Assembly (NCBI RefSeq): GCF_017874625.1
Contig: NZ_JAGIKZ010000007.1
Span: forward strand, 1 to 64,000
DNA from: Cytobacillus eiseniae
GTDB taxonomy: Bacteria; Bacillota; Bacilli; Bacillales; Cytobacillaceae
DNA: 64,000 nucleotides
Direction: 5' to 3'
The position numbers and the translations under genes were made by a program. How positions within the stretch are numbered: position 1 is the stretch's first letter; every line of letters begins with the position of its first letter. Shown here piece after piece: positions 52,434 to 61,760 of the stretch. The notes under the pieces were generated by a model. That model saw only the letters and a list, made by a program, of their open reading frames with translations. It was not told the origin of the DNA and made no database searches.

Positions 52434-53609
52434 TTAGCCTTTATGGTGATATTGAATCGCAGCTGTACCAAGTGTTTTCGCGGCAATTAACATCGCTTTT
52501 TCGTCAATATCGAATTTTGGATGATGATGCGGATAATTTTCATCTGTGTAAGTAGGTTTCGCGCCAGTAAAGAAAAAGGTTCCTTTCACATGCTGGAGAT
52601 AATAAGCAAAATCTTCTCCACCCATATGTGGTTCAGTTTCTTCAATTGACTGTACACCATCAATTTGTTCAGCACAGTTTATTAAAAAATCGGTTTCTTC
52701 TTTATGGTTTACAACAGCAGGATAGCCTTTTACGAATAAATAATCATAAGTACTATCAGCAGTGTAGCATGTCCCCTTTGTAATCCGTTCAATTTCCGAT
52801 TCAATGAATTCACGTACATCTTCATTAAATGTACGAACTGTTCCGATTAGCTTTGCTCGATCAGCAATGACATTAAAGGCATTATCTGCCACAAAGGAAC
52901 CAACAGTGACTACAGCTGAATCAATCGGGTTCACTTTTCTGCTGACGACTTGCTGGAGGTTCATCACTAATTGTGAGGCAGTGACAATTGCATCCTTTGT
53001 TCGATGTGGCTGTGCACCATGTCCGCCTTTTCCTTGGATCGTAATTTCAAAGCGGTCTGCCGCCGCCATAACTGGCCCCACACGGTACTGTATTTTCCCT
53101 ACTGGTTCTGATGCCCATAGATGCGTTCCGAATATTACATCCACTTGATCTAAACAACCATCCTCGATCATTGAGATGGCCCCACCTGGTGCATATTCTT
53201 CGGCATGCTGATGAATGAGTACATAGTTTCCTTCTAGCTCCTCTTTTAATTCATGCAGGACTTTTCCAAGAACTAATAAAGTAGCTGTATGGCCATCATG
53301 CCCGCATGCATGCATTACACCGGGTACAAGTGATTTATATGGCACATCTTTTTCATCTTGAATGGGCAATGCATCGAAATCAGCACGCAGAGCAACTGTC
53401 TTTCCAGGCTTGCCTCCATAGATTTTTGCGACGACTCCATTTCCGCCAACTTTACCTTTTACTTCTATCCCTAAATTTTCATAATAGGCTTGAATGTATG
53501 CAGCTGTTTTTTCTTCCTTAAATGATAGCTCTGGGTGCTGGTGAAGGAATCTTCTAATTGAAACCATTTCATCATAATAACCTTCTAATCTACTAAATAA
53601 TTGATTCAA
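52434..53609 (-). CDS. yhaA: YhaA-like M20-family amidohydrolase
   Basis: 391 residues. Metal-binding motifs HACGHDGHTATLL (about 98-110), HQHAEEYAPGG (about 132-142) and HMGGEDFAYYL near the C terminus; the dimerisation domain has GKGGHGAQPHRTKDA. This is the IAA-amino-acid hydrolase/N-acyl-aminoacid deacylase branch of M20 peptidases. Convergent with ecsC and in the B. subtilis position of yhaA. Substrate unknown (an N-acyl amino acid or peptide is likely). Confidence 0.92.
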   Translation of the reverse strand: MNQLFSRLEGYYDEMVSIRRFLHQHPELSFKEEKTAAYIQAYYENLGIEVKGKVGGNGVVAKIYGGKPGKTVALRADFDALPIQDEKDVPYKSLVPGVMHACGHDGHTATLLVLGKVLHELKEELEGNYVLIHQHAEEYAPGGAISMIEDGCLDQVDVIFGTHLWASEPVGKIQYRVGPVMAAADRFEITIQGKGGHGAQPHRTKDAIVTASQLVMNLQQVVSRKVNPIDSAVVTVGSFVADNAFNVIADRAKLIGTVRTFNEDVREFIESEIERITKGTCYTADSTYDYLFVKGYPAVVNHKEETDFLINCAEQIDGVQSIEETEPHMGGEDFAYYLQHVKGTFFFTGAKPTYTDENYPHHHPKFDIDEKAMLIAAKTLGTAAIQYHHKG

Positions 53610-53792
53610 TTGTTTCCACTCCCTATATTTGAAATTTTTTCACTATTATAACATTTATATAAGGAAGAGTACGAACTTGAACACCTTTTTAATAGATGAA
53701 AAAAAGACAAAAATAGGTTAACATGTCTTATACATTAGCCGTGAACAGTTAAATATCAGAATCGGCATTTGATTTGTAAAGGAAGTTTTGTA

Positions 53793-56006
53793 ATGACAGC
53801 AACAATGACTTATATAAAGATGTGGCAAAATGCTTTAAAGGCAGAAATTCAGCATTTAAAGAAAGAGGGAAGTACAAAGTATCGGCTATTGAATGGTCGC
53901 ATCTTAACGCAAGGAGAGACGAATACGTATTTTTTCGATACGTTTGCTCCATTGAAAGTCCCAGTCGGTTCTGCAGTAAAAATTGAATGGGGAAAGAAGA
54001 TCACCGATGGCCGTATCCTCTCCTCGGAAGGGAAAAGTGTCATTATTGAAATCGCTGAAAACTTAGGTGCCTCCCTTTCTGAAGTGTATATGATGTATGA
54101 TCCGTGGGAATTGCTTGATCAGCTTTTCCAGCGCTTGGATGAAATGAAGGAAAGCAAACGGAAAAGGGGAAGAATTAAAAGATTAATGGATCCGTCCATG
54201 CCAGCCAAACACCCGACTGATAAAATTAAATCAACAGTTCATGAGCTGATCCTGCGAACGAAATATAACCCGATTACATTCGTATGGGGCCCTCCTGGAA
54301 CAGGAAAAACATATACACTTGCTAGAACGGCTGCGAATAAATACTTAAAAAATCAGCAAGTGCTTGTTCTTTCACATAGCAATCAGGCAGTCGATGTGTT
54401 AATGGCGGAAGTTTCGCTATTTCTGGAAAAAAACAGCCACTTACATGAAGGTGACCTCCTAAGGTATGGTTCACAGGATGGAGCAGCCATTCAAAAGCGG
54501 CCCTTTTTAACAGCTACCCATTTAATCGAAAAGCATCATGCTGATTTGGCAAAGGAAAAGGTTGGTTTAATAGAAGAACGCAGGTTGATTAAGGGGGACT
54601 TATCTCAATCTTTTAGTAAAAGGGATTCAGAATATCTCCTTTCAGTTGAAAAAAAGCTGACATCCGTGTTAGAGAAAATTCGCCAAAAGGAACTTGAGTT
54701 TTTGAAGGAAGCGAAGATTATTGGAACAACTTTAGCAAAGGCAGCTAGTGATCCAGCCATATATGAAAAGGAATATGATCTAGTCGTTATTGATGAAGCA
54801 AGCATGGCCTATGTTCCACAGACTGCATTTGCTGTATCCTTAGCAAAAAGGGCCATTATTTGTGGTGATTTTAAACAGCTCCCGCCAATTGCCTCTGCCA
54901 GACATCCACTAGTTAGTGAGTGGCTAAGGGAGGATGTTTTTCGAAAATCAGGTGTTGCTGAATGGGTAGATAAAGGAATTCTGCATCCGCATTTATTTCT
55001 CCTTAAAGAGCAAAGGCGGATGCATCCAGAGATTTCGTCATTTACGAATAAATATATTTATCATTCCCTTGTGGGGGATCATAAGAGTGTGCTGAAGCTA
55101 AAAAGTGGAATTGCAGAGAAACAGCCATTTAAAGAAAGTGCATCGATTCTAATTGATACATCAGGTGCAGGAGAGTACTGTCTAACAGACCGCTTTTCAA
55201 AATCGCGAATCAACCTCTGGCAAATGCTCTTATCTTTTCAGCTAATCTATGAATCCTATGTAGGTGGCGCTAAATCAATTGGTTATGTGACACCCTATCG
55301 TGCACAAGCTGTGCTTATGGAAAAGTTACTTAGTGAGTGGGATGAGAAAGAGCATTTTGATGCAGATATCATTGCTGCAACTGTTCACCGTTTTCAAGGA
55401 AGTGAACGGGATGTCATGATTTTTGATACAGTGGATAGCTTCCCACAGGATCGTGCAAGCATGCTACTGACAGGGAAGGAAAGCGAGAGATTACTAAATG
55501 TAGCGATAACGAGGACAAAAGGGAAATTTATTCAGCTATGTGACTATCATTATGTCCAAAATAAAGTCTACAGAAATAAGATGTGGCGGAAGCTTGTTGA
55601 GCATCAGCGCGCAGAAGGGAAGTCAATTAGTCCTTCAGAAATTGGCACGTGGATCAAAAATGAGCATCCAAGCCTTCAATGGATGTATGCAAGAAAGCTA
55701 GAGAAGGTCAAGCAGGATATTCATTCCGCAACAAGCAAGATCGTTATTTCTCTTCCAAAGGGTGGGCAATTAACAAAGGAATGGGTTGATCTATTATCTA
55801 GTCGAAGTAAAGGCATTGATTTGCTTATGATGAATGGAGAGCAATCAATTGAGTCATTTTCATTTCCTTTCATTATAATCGATGAGCAAATCCTTTGGTT
55901 TGGGCTTCCAATTGAAGCCAATTTGAAAGCAATGCCTCCGTATATAGCAGCAAGAGTTGATTCGAAAATGTTAGCAAATTACATTCTTTCTTATATTGTT
56001 GATTGA
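53793..56006 (+). CDS. SF1 (UPF1-like) helicase with C-terminal PLD-like domain
   Basis: 737 residues from the ATG at 53793 (AAAGGAAG 7 nt upstream). N-terminal OB-like part about 30-100; Walker A GPPGTGKTYT (about 166-175); Walker B VVIDEAS; motif III GDFKQLPP; LLKEQRRMHPEI; motif V/VI TVHRFQGSERDVM and NVAITRTKGK. The last 120 residues (KIVISLPKGGQL, FIIIDEQILWFGLP) look like a phospholipase D-type fold whose HKD histidine/lysine are gone. Probably unwinds RNA or DNA. No nearby defence genes. Native role unknown. Confidence 0.82.
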   Translation: MTATMTYIKMWQNALKAEIQHLKKEGSTKYRLLNGRILTQGETNTYFFDTFAPLKVPVGSAVKIEWGKKITDGRILSSEGKSVIIEIAENLGASLSEVYMMYDPWELLDQLFQRLDEMKESKRKRGRIKRLMDPSMPAKHPTDKIKSTVHELILRTKYNPITFVWGPPGTGKTYTLARTAANKYLKNQQVLVLSHSNQAVDVLMAEVSLFLEKNSHLHEGDLLRYGSQDGAAIQKRPFLTATHLIEKHHADLAKEKVGLIEERRLIKGDLSQSFSKRDSEYLLSVEKKLTSVLEKIRQKELEFLKEAKIIGTTLAKAASDPAIYEKEYDLVVIDEASMAYVPQTAFAVSLAKRAIICGDFKQLPPIASARHPLVSEWLREDVFRKSGVAEWVDKGILHPHLFLLKEQRRMHPEISSFTNKYIYHSLVGDHKSVLKLKSGIAEKQPFKESASILIDTSGAGEYCLTDRFSKSRINLWQMLLSFQLIYESYVGGAKSIGYVTPYRAQAVLMEKLLSEWDEKEHFDADIIAATVHRFQGSERDVMIFDTVDSFPQDRASMLLTGKESERLLNVAITRTKGKFIQLCDYHYVQNKVYRNKMWRKLVEHQRAEGKSISPSEIGTWIKNEHPSLQWMYARKLEKVKQDIHSATSKIVISLPKGGQLTKEWVDLLSSRSKGIDLLMMNGEQSIESFSFPFIIIDEQILWFGLPIEANLKAMPPYIAARVDSKMLANYILSYIVD

Positions 56007-56219
56007 AAAAAGGATAGGAGCATAAGTTTCAGTAAGCGAATAAATCTGCTTCCTTCTTTTTATAGTTATGTCAAAGATGACTGAGCTTTTTATTGAAAAT
56101 AGCAACAGATTTAGCATAGGTTTTAGCCAGTGGGCAATGGCTATTGGTCACACGGTGAGATCGATTTTAAAAGTGGTGCGAAGAAGGTCCGCACTGATCG
56201 GTTGAGTACCCATGCGGAT

Positions 56220-56411
56220 AAATAGGCGGAAAATTTCCGCTTATTTCATGATTTTTAATAAAAAAAGCTCAAATAAGCGGAGAAATTCCGCCTATTGCTT
56301 TGAAAAACTCAAAAATAGGGGATTCTTTATTGAATAAGCGGAAGAATTCCGCTTATTTTCTCCAAAAAGAGCTTCATTTTACATTTAACCGGAAAATTTC
56401 CGCTTATTTTG
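56220..56411. repeat. Family C palindrome cluster 2
   Basis: Four palindromes at about 56220, 56271, 56332 and 56386, spaced 50-60 bp: AAATAGGCGGAAAATTTCCGC, AAATAAGCGGAGAAATTCCGC, GAATAAGCGGAAGAATTCCGC and ACCGGAAAATTTCCGCTTATT. Same family as 30.4 kb. No genes are supported between the helicase and the haem monooxygenase (56007-56731); a terminator-like hairpin lies at 56531-56562. Confidence 0.9.
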
Positions 56412-56530
56412 CTTTTGCTCGTTTCCCGGTTATGGAGAAGACATCTAATTTAGATGGAAGTGAGGTTATAAGCAGGGACGTTCTCTAGAAAAATGCCTCA
56501 TCAACTAAAAACACAAGTCACTAGATTATA

Positions 56531-56562
56531 AAAACGCAGAGGATGTGAAACCTCTGCATTTT
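56531..56562. terminator. Terminator-like hairpin
   Basis: AAAACGCAGAGG-ATGTGAAA-CCTCTGCATTTT. Confidence 0.7.
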
Positions 56563-56731
56563 ACTGTGTAATTTTATTGTCTCAAAGTATACGCTTGATA
56601 TTGACCTTACGAACCCTATATTTCTACTTCACAACCGAACAACTTAGATTTGTTTCCTTCCTTTTGGAAGAAGTAAAAGCGATCAATGCCAATCTAGTGA
56701 GAACATCAAAAATTGTGGTGCTTTCGTTTTT

Positions 56732-57226
56732 CTATTTCTCTTCAGGGATCCAATATTTCTTCACATAGGAGGAACCGATAAACAATTGTGCTTGTTTATT
56801 TGGGACGGTAAGGCTGAATAACTCTTTATAATGTAAAGAAGCTTCCCAATTCATGAAAGCAGCTTCATTCTTCCATAAAGTAAGGACGATATATGTATTG
56901 GCTTTAAGTGGGCGAAGTACGCGTAGGGCTAGGAGATCCTTTTGATTAGCCATTTGTTTTGTGTTTTTTAGCTTAAATTCAATTAGGGGTCTGTCTTCAT
57001 CTATAACGGGTATATTATTCATAACGACCATCCCTATATTATCAATCGAGCCGAAAGAATCAATGACCTGAAAGGACCGAGGTGTATTGAACACAGAGGA
57101 TTTTTCCGTTTCATGCAATAAGACGGCATTGTACATATCTTGCATAAGATACATGGATTCATGAGGGTATTTTTCTTTCACTTTATATAGGAAATCAAAC
57201 GTACCGCTTGTCATATGAATATTCAT
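56732..57226 (-). CDS. hmoB: HmoB-like haem-degrading monooxygenase
   Basis: 164 residues from the ATG at 57226 (GGAAAGGATG upstream). N-terminal extension about 1-65, then the ABM fold with VVMNNIPVIDEDRPLIEFK, LLALRVLRPLKANTYIVLTL and WKNEAAFMNWEASLHYKELF. Matches HmoB (YhgC) of B. subtilis, which releases iron from haem, and it is divergent from the haem biosynthesis operon as there. Cytoplasmic dimer expected. Confidence 0.88.
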   Translation of the reverse strand: MNIHMTSGTFDFLYKVKEKYPHESMYLMQDMYNAVLLHETEKSSVFNTPRSFQVIDSFGSIDNIGMVVMNNIPVIDEDRPLIEFKLKNTKQMANQKDLLALRVLRPLKANTYIVLTLWKNEAAFMNWEASLHYKELFSLTVPNKQAQLFIGSSYVKKYWIPEEK

Positions 57227-57462
57227 GGTTTCATCCTTTCCATACAAGTCTTTTCTTCATACTATACGATTATTCCGAAAAAAACATTCATTTTAAAAAA
57301 ATCGCATGTTTTGTCAAATTTTCGACATTTTTCATTGTTGACTATACATATTGGGTAGAAAAAGATACAGTAAACATGGATGAATAGGTGTCAATATTTT
57401 TAATCTCCTTACTTATATATTAAAATAATAGTAAACAGATGTTTTGAAAGGTGGATAATTTA

Positions 57463-58509
57463 ATGAATAAAATCACGAATGACACATTTTTACGAGCAGC
57501 GAGAGGAGAAAAGACTGAACATGTTCCTGTTTGGTATATGCGCCAAGCTGGGCGTTCACAGCCAGAATATCGAGCGATTAAGGAAAAATACTCTTTATTT
57601 GAGATTACCCATCAGCCGGAGCTTTGTGCATATGTAACTAAATTGCCTGTTGATCAATATAACAATGATGCAGCTATTTTATATAAAGATATTATGTCAC
57701 CACTTCCTGCACTAGGGATTGAAGTGGATATTAAATCAGGGATTGGCCCAGTGATTGAGAACCCGATTCGTTCTGTTGCAGATGTGGAGAAGCTTGGTGA
57801 GATCAATCCAGAAGAAGATGTTCCATATGTACTTGAAACAATTAAGCTTTTAACACAAGAGCAGCTGACAGTGCCATTGATTGGTTTTGCTGGTGCGCCA
57901 TTTACACTTGCAAGTTATATGATCGAAGGTGGACCTTCAAAAAATTATAATAAAACAAAGTCATTTATGCATGCAGAACCAAAAGCATGGTTTGCTTTAA
58001 TGGACAAGTTAAGTGAAATGACAATTACATATGTGAAAGCACAAATTCGTGCAGGAGCAAAGGCGATTCAAATCTTTGACTCATGGGTTGGGGCGTTAAA
58101 TGTAGAGGATTATCGCAATTTTATTAAACCAACAATGACACGAATTTTTACTGCTTTAAAAGAAGAAAATGTACCACTTATTATGTTTGGTGTAGGGGCA
58201 AGCCATCTTGCTATGGAATGGCATGATCTTCCGCTTGATGTTGTCGGTTTAGACTGGCGTTTGCCAATTAATGAAGCAAGGGAAAGAGGAATTACAAAGG
58301 CTGTTCAAGGAAATCTTGATCCTGCACTTCTTCTAGCACCTTGGGAAGTGATTGAAGCGAAAGCGAAAGACATTCTTGATCAAGGAATGGCAAAGCCAGG
58401 CTATATCTTTAACCTTGGACATGGCGTATTCCCAGATGTGAATCCGGAAACATTAAAACGTTTAACGGCATTTGTTCATGAATATTCTGCAACAAAATTA
58501 GGTAAATAG
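57463..58509 (+). CDS. hemE: HemE, uroporphyrinogen decarboxylase
   Basis: 348 residues from the ATG at 57463 (AAAGGTGG upstream). Signatures [16 protein letters not shown] (start of the active-site loop) and [31 protein letters not shown] near the end. Removes the four acetate carboxyls of uroporphyrinogen III to give coproporphyrinogen III. First of hemE-hemH-hemY; promoter and terminator suggest one operon. Cytoplasmic homodimer. Confidence 0.97.
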   Translation: MNKITNDTFLRAARGEKTEHVPVWYMRQAGRSQPEYRAIKEKYSLFEITHQPELCAYVTKLPVDQYNNDAAILYKDIMSPLPALGIEVDIKSGIGPVIENPIRSVADVEKLGEINPEEDVPYVLETIKLLTQEQLTVPLIGFAGAPFTLASYMIEGGPSKNYNKTKSFMHAEPKAWFALMDKLSEMTITYVKAQIRAGAKAIQIFDSWVGALNVEDYRNFIKPTMTRIFTALKEENVPLIMFGVGASHLAMEWHDLPLDVVGLDWRLPINEARERGITKAVQGNLDPALLLAPWEVIEAKAKDILDQGMAKPGYIFNLGHGVFPDVNPETLKRLTAFVHEYSATKLGK

Positions 58510-58594
58510 GTATTTTTGATCAGATTATTTGGTTGTTTCGTGGTTTTTTGACATAATTAGAGGCGGCATAAGAGATTAACAAGAGGTGAAGAAT

Positions 58595-59530
58595 ATGACA
58601 AGAAAAAAAATGGGTTTGCTTGTGATGGCTTATGGAACGCCATATAAAGAAGAGGATATTGAGCGTTACTATACACATATTAGACATGGAAGAAAACCGA
58701 CAGAAGAAATGCTTGAGGACCTGGTAGGCCGATATAAAGCAATTGGCGGCATTTCTCCTTTAGCAACAATAACAATGGATCAGGCAAAAGGGCTTGAGTC
58801 CCACTTAAATGAAGTACAAGATGAATATGAATTTGTGATGTATCTTGGATTAAAACATATCGAACCATTTATTGAAGATGCTGTTAAACAAATGAATGAG
58901 GATGGAATTGAGGAAGCGGTCAGCATCGTTCTTGCTCCACATTTCTCCACATTCAGTGTGAAATCATATAATGGACGGGCGAAAGAGGAAGCTGAAAAGC
59001 TTGGCGGTCCCGTGATTCAATCGGTTGAAAGCTGGTATGATGAGCCAAAATTTATTAACTATTGGGTAGATCGTGTGAAAACAACATTTGATGGCATGAC
59101 AGCTGAGGAAAGAGAGAAAGCAGTCTTAATTGTGTCCGCACATAGTTTACCTGAAAAGATTTTACAATTAGGCGATCCATACCCAGAGCAGCTACAAGAA
59201 ACGGCAGATCTAATCGCTCGTCAAGCTGGTGTGAATAATTACGCAGTCGGCTGGCAAAGCGCAGGGAATACACCTGAGCCGTGGCTAGGACCTGATGTTC
59301 AAGATTTAACGAGAGAGCTTTACGAAAAAGAAGGATATAAAGCATTTGTTTATACACCGGTTGGCTTTATTTCTGAGCACTTAGAAGTACTCTATGATAA
59401 TGACTATGAATGTAAAGTTGTTACAGAGGAAGTTGGAGCAAGCTATTATCGCCCTGCCATGCCTAATGCACAACCAGAATTCATTGATGCCCTTGCAACA
59501 GTTATTCAAAAGAAATTAGCAAATAAATGA
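58595..59530 (+). CDS. hemH: HemH, coproporphyrin III ferrochelatase
   Basis: 311 residues from the ATG at 58595 (AGAGGTG upstream; the upstream GTG is in the site). Conserved [30 protein letters not shown] (catalytic His), [12 protein letters not shown], and the C-terminal [10 protein letters not shown] with the coordinating acidic residues. In Firmicutes it inserts Fe2+ into coproporphyrin III before decarboxylation. Partly membrane-associated. Second gene of the haem operon. Confidence 0.97.
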   Translation: MTRKKMGLLVMAYGTPYKEEDIERYYTHIRHGRKPTEEMLEDLVGRYKAIGGISPLATITMDQAKGLESHLNEVQDEYEFVMYLGLKHIEPFIEDAVKQMNEDGIEEAVSIVLAPHFSTFSVKSYNGRAKEEAEKLGGPVIQSVESWYDEPKFINYWVDRVKTTFDGMTAEEREKAVLIVSAHSLPEKILQLGDPYPEQLQETADLIARQAGVNNYAVGWQSAGNTPEPWLGPDVQDLTRELYEKEGYKAFVYTPVGFISEHLEVLYDNDYECKVVTEEVGASYYRPAMPNAQPEFIDALATVIQKKLANK

Positions 59531-59556
59531 ATCTAATGTAAAGTAGGCGATGAACC

Positions 59557-60990
59557 GTGTCGGAAGAAAAGCAGAAGGTTATCATTATCGGTGGCGGTAT
59601 TGCTGGGCTAACGGCTGCGTATTATTTGCAAAAAGAAGCTCGGGAAAATCATCTCCCTCTTGAGGTGAAACTAATCGAGGCCTCACATCGTCTTGGAGGA
59701 AAAATGCAAACAGTCATTAGAGATGGCTTTGTCATTGAAAGAGGCCCTGATTCCTTTCTTGCTAGAAAAATGAGTGCAAGTCGCCTGGCAAAAGAGGTTG
59801 GAATGGAAGATTCACTCATTAGTAATACAGCGGGTAAATCATTTATTGTTGCAAGAGAAAGGCTACACTCCATGCCAGGTGGATCGATTATGGGAATTCC
59901 AACAGAAGTAGGTCCGTTTATTACAACTGGATTATTTTCACTCCCAGGAAAAATGAGAGCTGCGACTGACTTTATTCTCCCACGTTCAAAACCGAATGAG
60001 GATCAATCACTTGGGGCCTTTTTTCGCAGAAGGTTAGGAAATGAAGTAGTTGAAAACTTAATTGAGCCGCTATTATCTGGAATTTATGCGGGGGATATTG
60101 ATCGATTAAGTCTATTATCTACTTTTCCTCAATTCTATCAAGTCGAACAAAAGCATCGAAGCTTGATCTTAGGAATGAAAAAGTCTGCACCTCCGAAAGA
60201 AAAAAAAGTAGAGAAGAAAGAAACAGGCGGATTTTTAACCTTTACAAAGGGGCTTCAATCATTCATCGATGCAATCGAATCTAAATTGGAGAAAGATTCC
60301 GTTTTGAAAGGCGTTCAAGTTCGTCATGTTCAAAAAAAGGACAGGAACTATGAAGTGATCATGTCTGATGGAAAGAGCTTGCAGGCAGATAGCATCATAA
60401 TGGCTGTTCCTCATCATGTAACACAATCAATATTTTCAGATTATCGCTTTTTTGATCCATTTAAAGCAAGTACGATGCCTTCGACAACGGTTGCAACCGT
60501 GGCGCTTGCATTCCCTGCAGAAGCGATAAAAAAAGACATTGACGGGATTGGCTTTGTCGTTTCAAGAAATTGTGATTATACGATAACGGCTTGTACTTGG
60601 ACACATAAAAAATGGCCACATACAGCTCCTGAAGGGAAAGTTCTGCTGCGATGTTATGTAGGACGCCCTGGGGATGAAGCAGTTGTTGATGTATCCGATG
60701 ATGAAATGATTAAAATTGTCCTAGATGATCTTAATAAAACAATGAATATTACAATGGATCCAGACTTTGCCGTTATCTCTCGGTGGAGAGATTCAATGCC
60801 TCAGTATACAGTTGGGCATAAAGAACGAATGGCTAATGCGGCTATACATCTAGAAAAAGAACTCCCAGGTATTTATCTTGCTGGTAGTTCCTATGATGGA
60901 TTAGGCATTCCCGATTGTATTGACCAAGGAGAAAAGGCTGTCCAACAAGTAGTATCCTTTTTGTCTACTCAAAAAGCTGTCCATTTGTGA
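59557..60990 (+). CDS. hemY: HemY (CgoX), coproporphyrinogen III oxidase
   Basis: 477 residues, GTG start. N-terminal FAD-binding GGGIAGLTAAYYLQKEA (about 12-28), RLGGKMQT and GPDSFLARKM; C-terminal FAD site YLAGSSYDGLGIPDCIDQGE. Oxidises coproporphyrinogen III to coproporphyrin III with oxygen, upstream of HemH in this pathway. The gap to hemH is 26 bp. Stop codon is inside the terminator. Peripheral membrane flavoprotein. Confidence 0.96.
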   Translation: MSEEKQKVIIIGGGIAGLTAAYYLQKEARENHLPLEVKLIEASHRLGGKMQTVIRDGFVIERGPDSFLARKMSASRLAKEVGMEDSLISNTAGKSFIVARERLHSMPGGSIMGIPTEVGPFITTGLFSLPGKMRAATDFILPRSKPNEDQSLGAFFRRRLGNEVVENLIEPLLSGIYAGDIDRLSLLSTFPQFYQVEQKHRSLILGMKKSAPPKEKKVEKKETGGFLTFTKGLQSFIDAIESKLEKDSVLKGVQVRHVQKKDRNYEVIMSDGKSLQADSIIMAVPHHVTQSIFSDYRFFDPFKASTMPSTTVATVALAFPAEAIKKDIDGIGFVVSRNCDYTITACTWTHKKWPHTAPEGKVLLRCYVGRPGDEAVVDVSDDEMIKIVLDDLNKTMNITMDPDFAVISRWRDSMPQYTVGHKERMANAAIHLEKELPGIYLAGSSYDGLGIPDCIDQGEKAVQQVVSFLSTQKAVHL

Positions 60991-61001
60991 CAGCTTTTTT
61001 T
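60970..61001 (+). terminator. Haem operon terminator
   Basis: AAAAGCTGTC-CATTTGT-GACAGCTTTTTTT, overlapping the hemY stop. Confidence 0.9.
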
Positions 61002-61060
61002 GTTTTTCTAAAAAAATATTTGCATTTAATAATTAGATATGCTAAATTATCTATTATACA

Positions 61061-61089
61061 AATTGACCAAATTACTAATTCGGTCAATT
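61061..61089. promoter_or_regulatory. Probable TetR operator upstream of yhgD
   Basis: A 29-bp near-perfect palindrome (13 of 14 bp): AATTGACC-AAATTA-C-TAATTC-GGTCAATT. It lies 30 bp before yhgD. A half-copy, ATTGACCAATTGAAC, lies upstream of yhgE (about 61713). Confidence 0.8.
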
Positions 61090-61118
61090 ATTCTCTTTTT
61101 AAAACGTGAGGTGAGAAA

Positions 61119-61694
61119 ATGGCAGTCGATCGAAAGCAGCTGATTGTTGATGCAGCTACTAAATCTTTTTCATTATTTGGTTTTAAGGCGACAACAATGG
61201 ATCAAGTTGCAAAGATTGCAAATGTAGGAAAAGGAACGATTTATACTTTTTTTAAAAATAAAGAAGAACTGTTCGATGAAATCATTAGCTCTCTGATTAT
61301 TGAAATGAAGAGAGAGGCTGATGAAGCAATGGACTCTTCACTTTCCTTTCATGATAAAGTGCATCATGGGCTTTATCGAATCTTGGAATTCCGTATTAAG
61401 CATCAGCTCACCATCAAGCTTTTCCAAGAAGAGAAAGAGATGGGAACGCCTGCAGTGATGGAAGTGATGGTAAAACTCGAAGATGCAATTCTCGGCTATT
61501 TGAAGGAGAAAATCATCATTGCGATTGAAAAGGGAGAAATTCAAGAATGCAATCCAGAGGTAACAGCCTTCATTTTGTTAAAGCTCTATATTGCTCTCAT
61601 ATTTGATTGGGAAAAGAAGAATGAACCATTAGCAAAGGAAGAAATCGCAAGGTTGCTTGAACAGTATATCTTTAAAGGATTGTCAAATGGATAG
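61119..61694 (+). CDS. yhgD: TetR-family regulator YhgD
   Basis: 191 residues. N-terminal HTH: ITKSF-like entry (IVDAATKSFSLFGFKATTMD), QVAKIANVGKGTIYTFFKNK, then a C-terminal ligand/dimerisation domain (60-190). Heads an operon with yhgE (66 bp later). The palindrome upstream suggests self-repression. The inducer is unknown. Confidence 0.93.
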   Translation: MAVDRKQLIVDAATKSFSLFGFKATTMDQVAKIANVGKGTIYTFFKNKEELFDEIISSLIIEMKREADEAMDSSLSFHDKVHHGLYRILEFRIKHQLTIKLFQEEKEMGTPAVMEVMVKLEDAILGYLKEKIIIAIEKGEIQECNPEVTAFILLKLYIALIFDWEKKNEPLAKEEIARLLEQYIFKGLSNG

Positions 61695-61760
61695 TCCTCA
61701 TTTTTTGGAGTATATTGACCAATTGAACAAAGCAGTCATTTCAACAAGGGGGAAACAACA

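Noticed and set aside
53793-56006. Phage-defence island
   Set aside because: The helicase is alone, with no methylase, nuclease or other defence partner within reach, and both flanks are conserved housekeeping genes.
56300-56768. 62- and 63-codon plus-strand ORFs
   Set aside because: One crosses the palindrome cluster and the other runs into hmoB antisense; neither has start signals.
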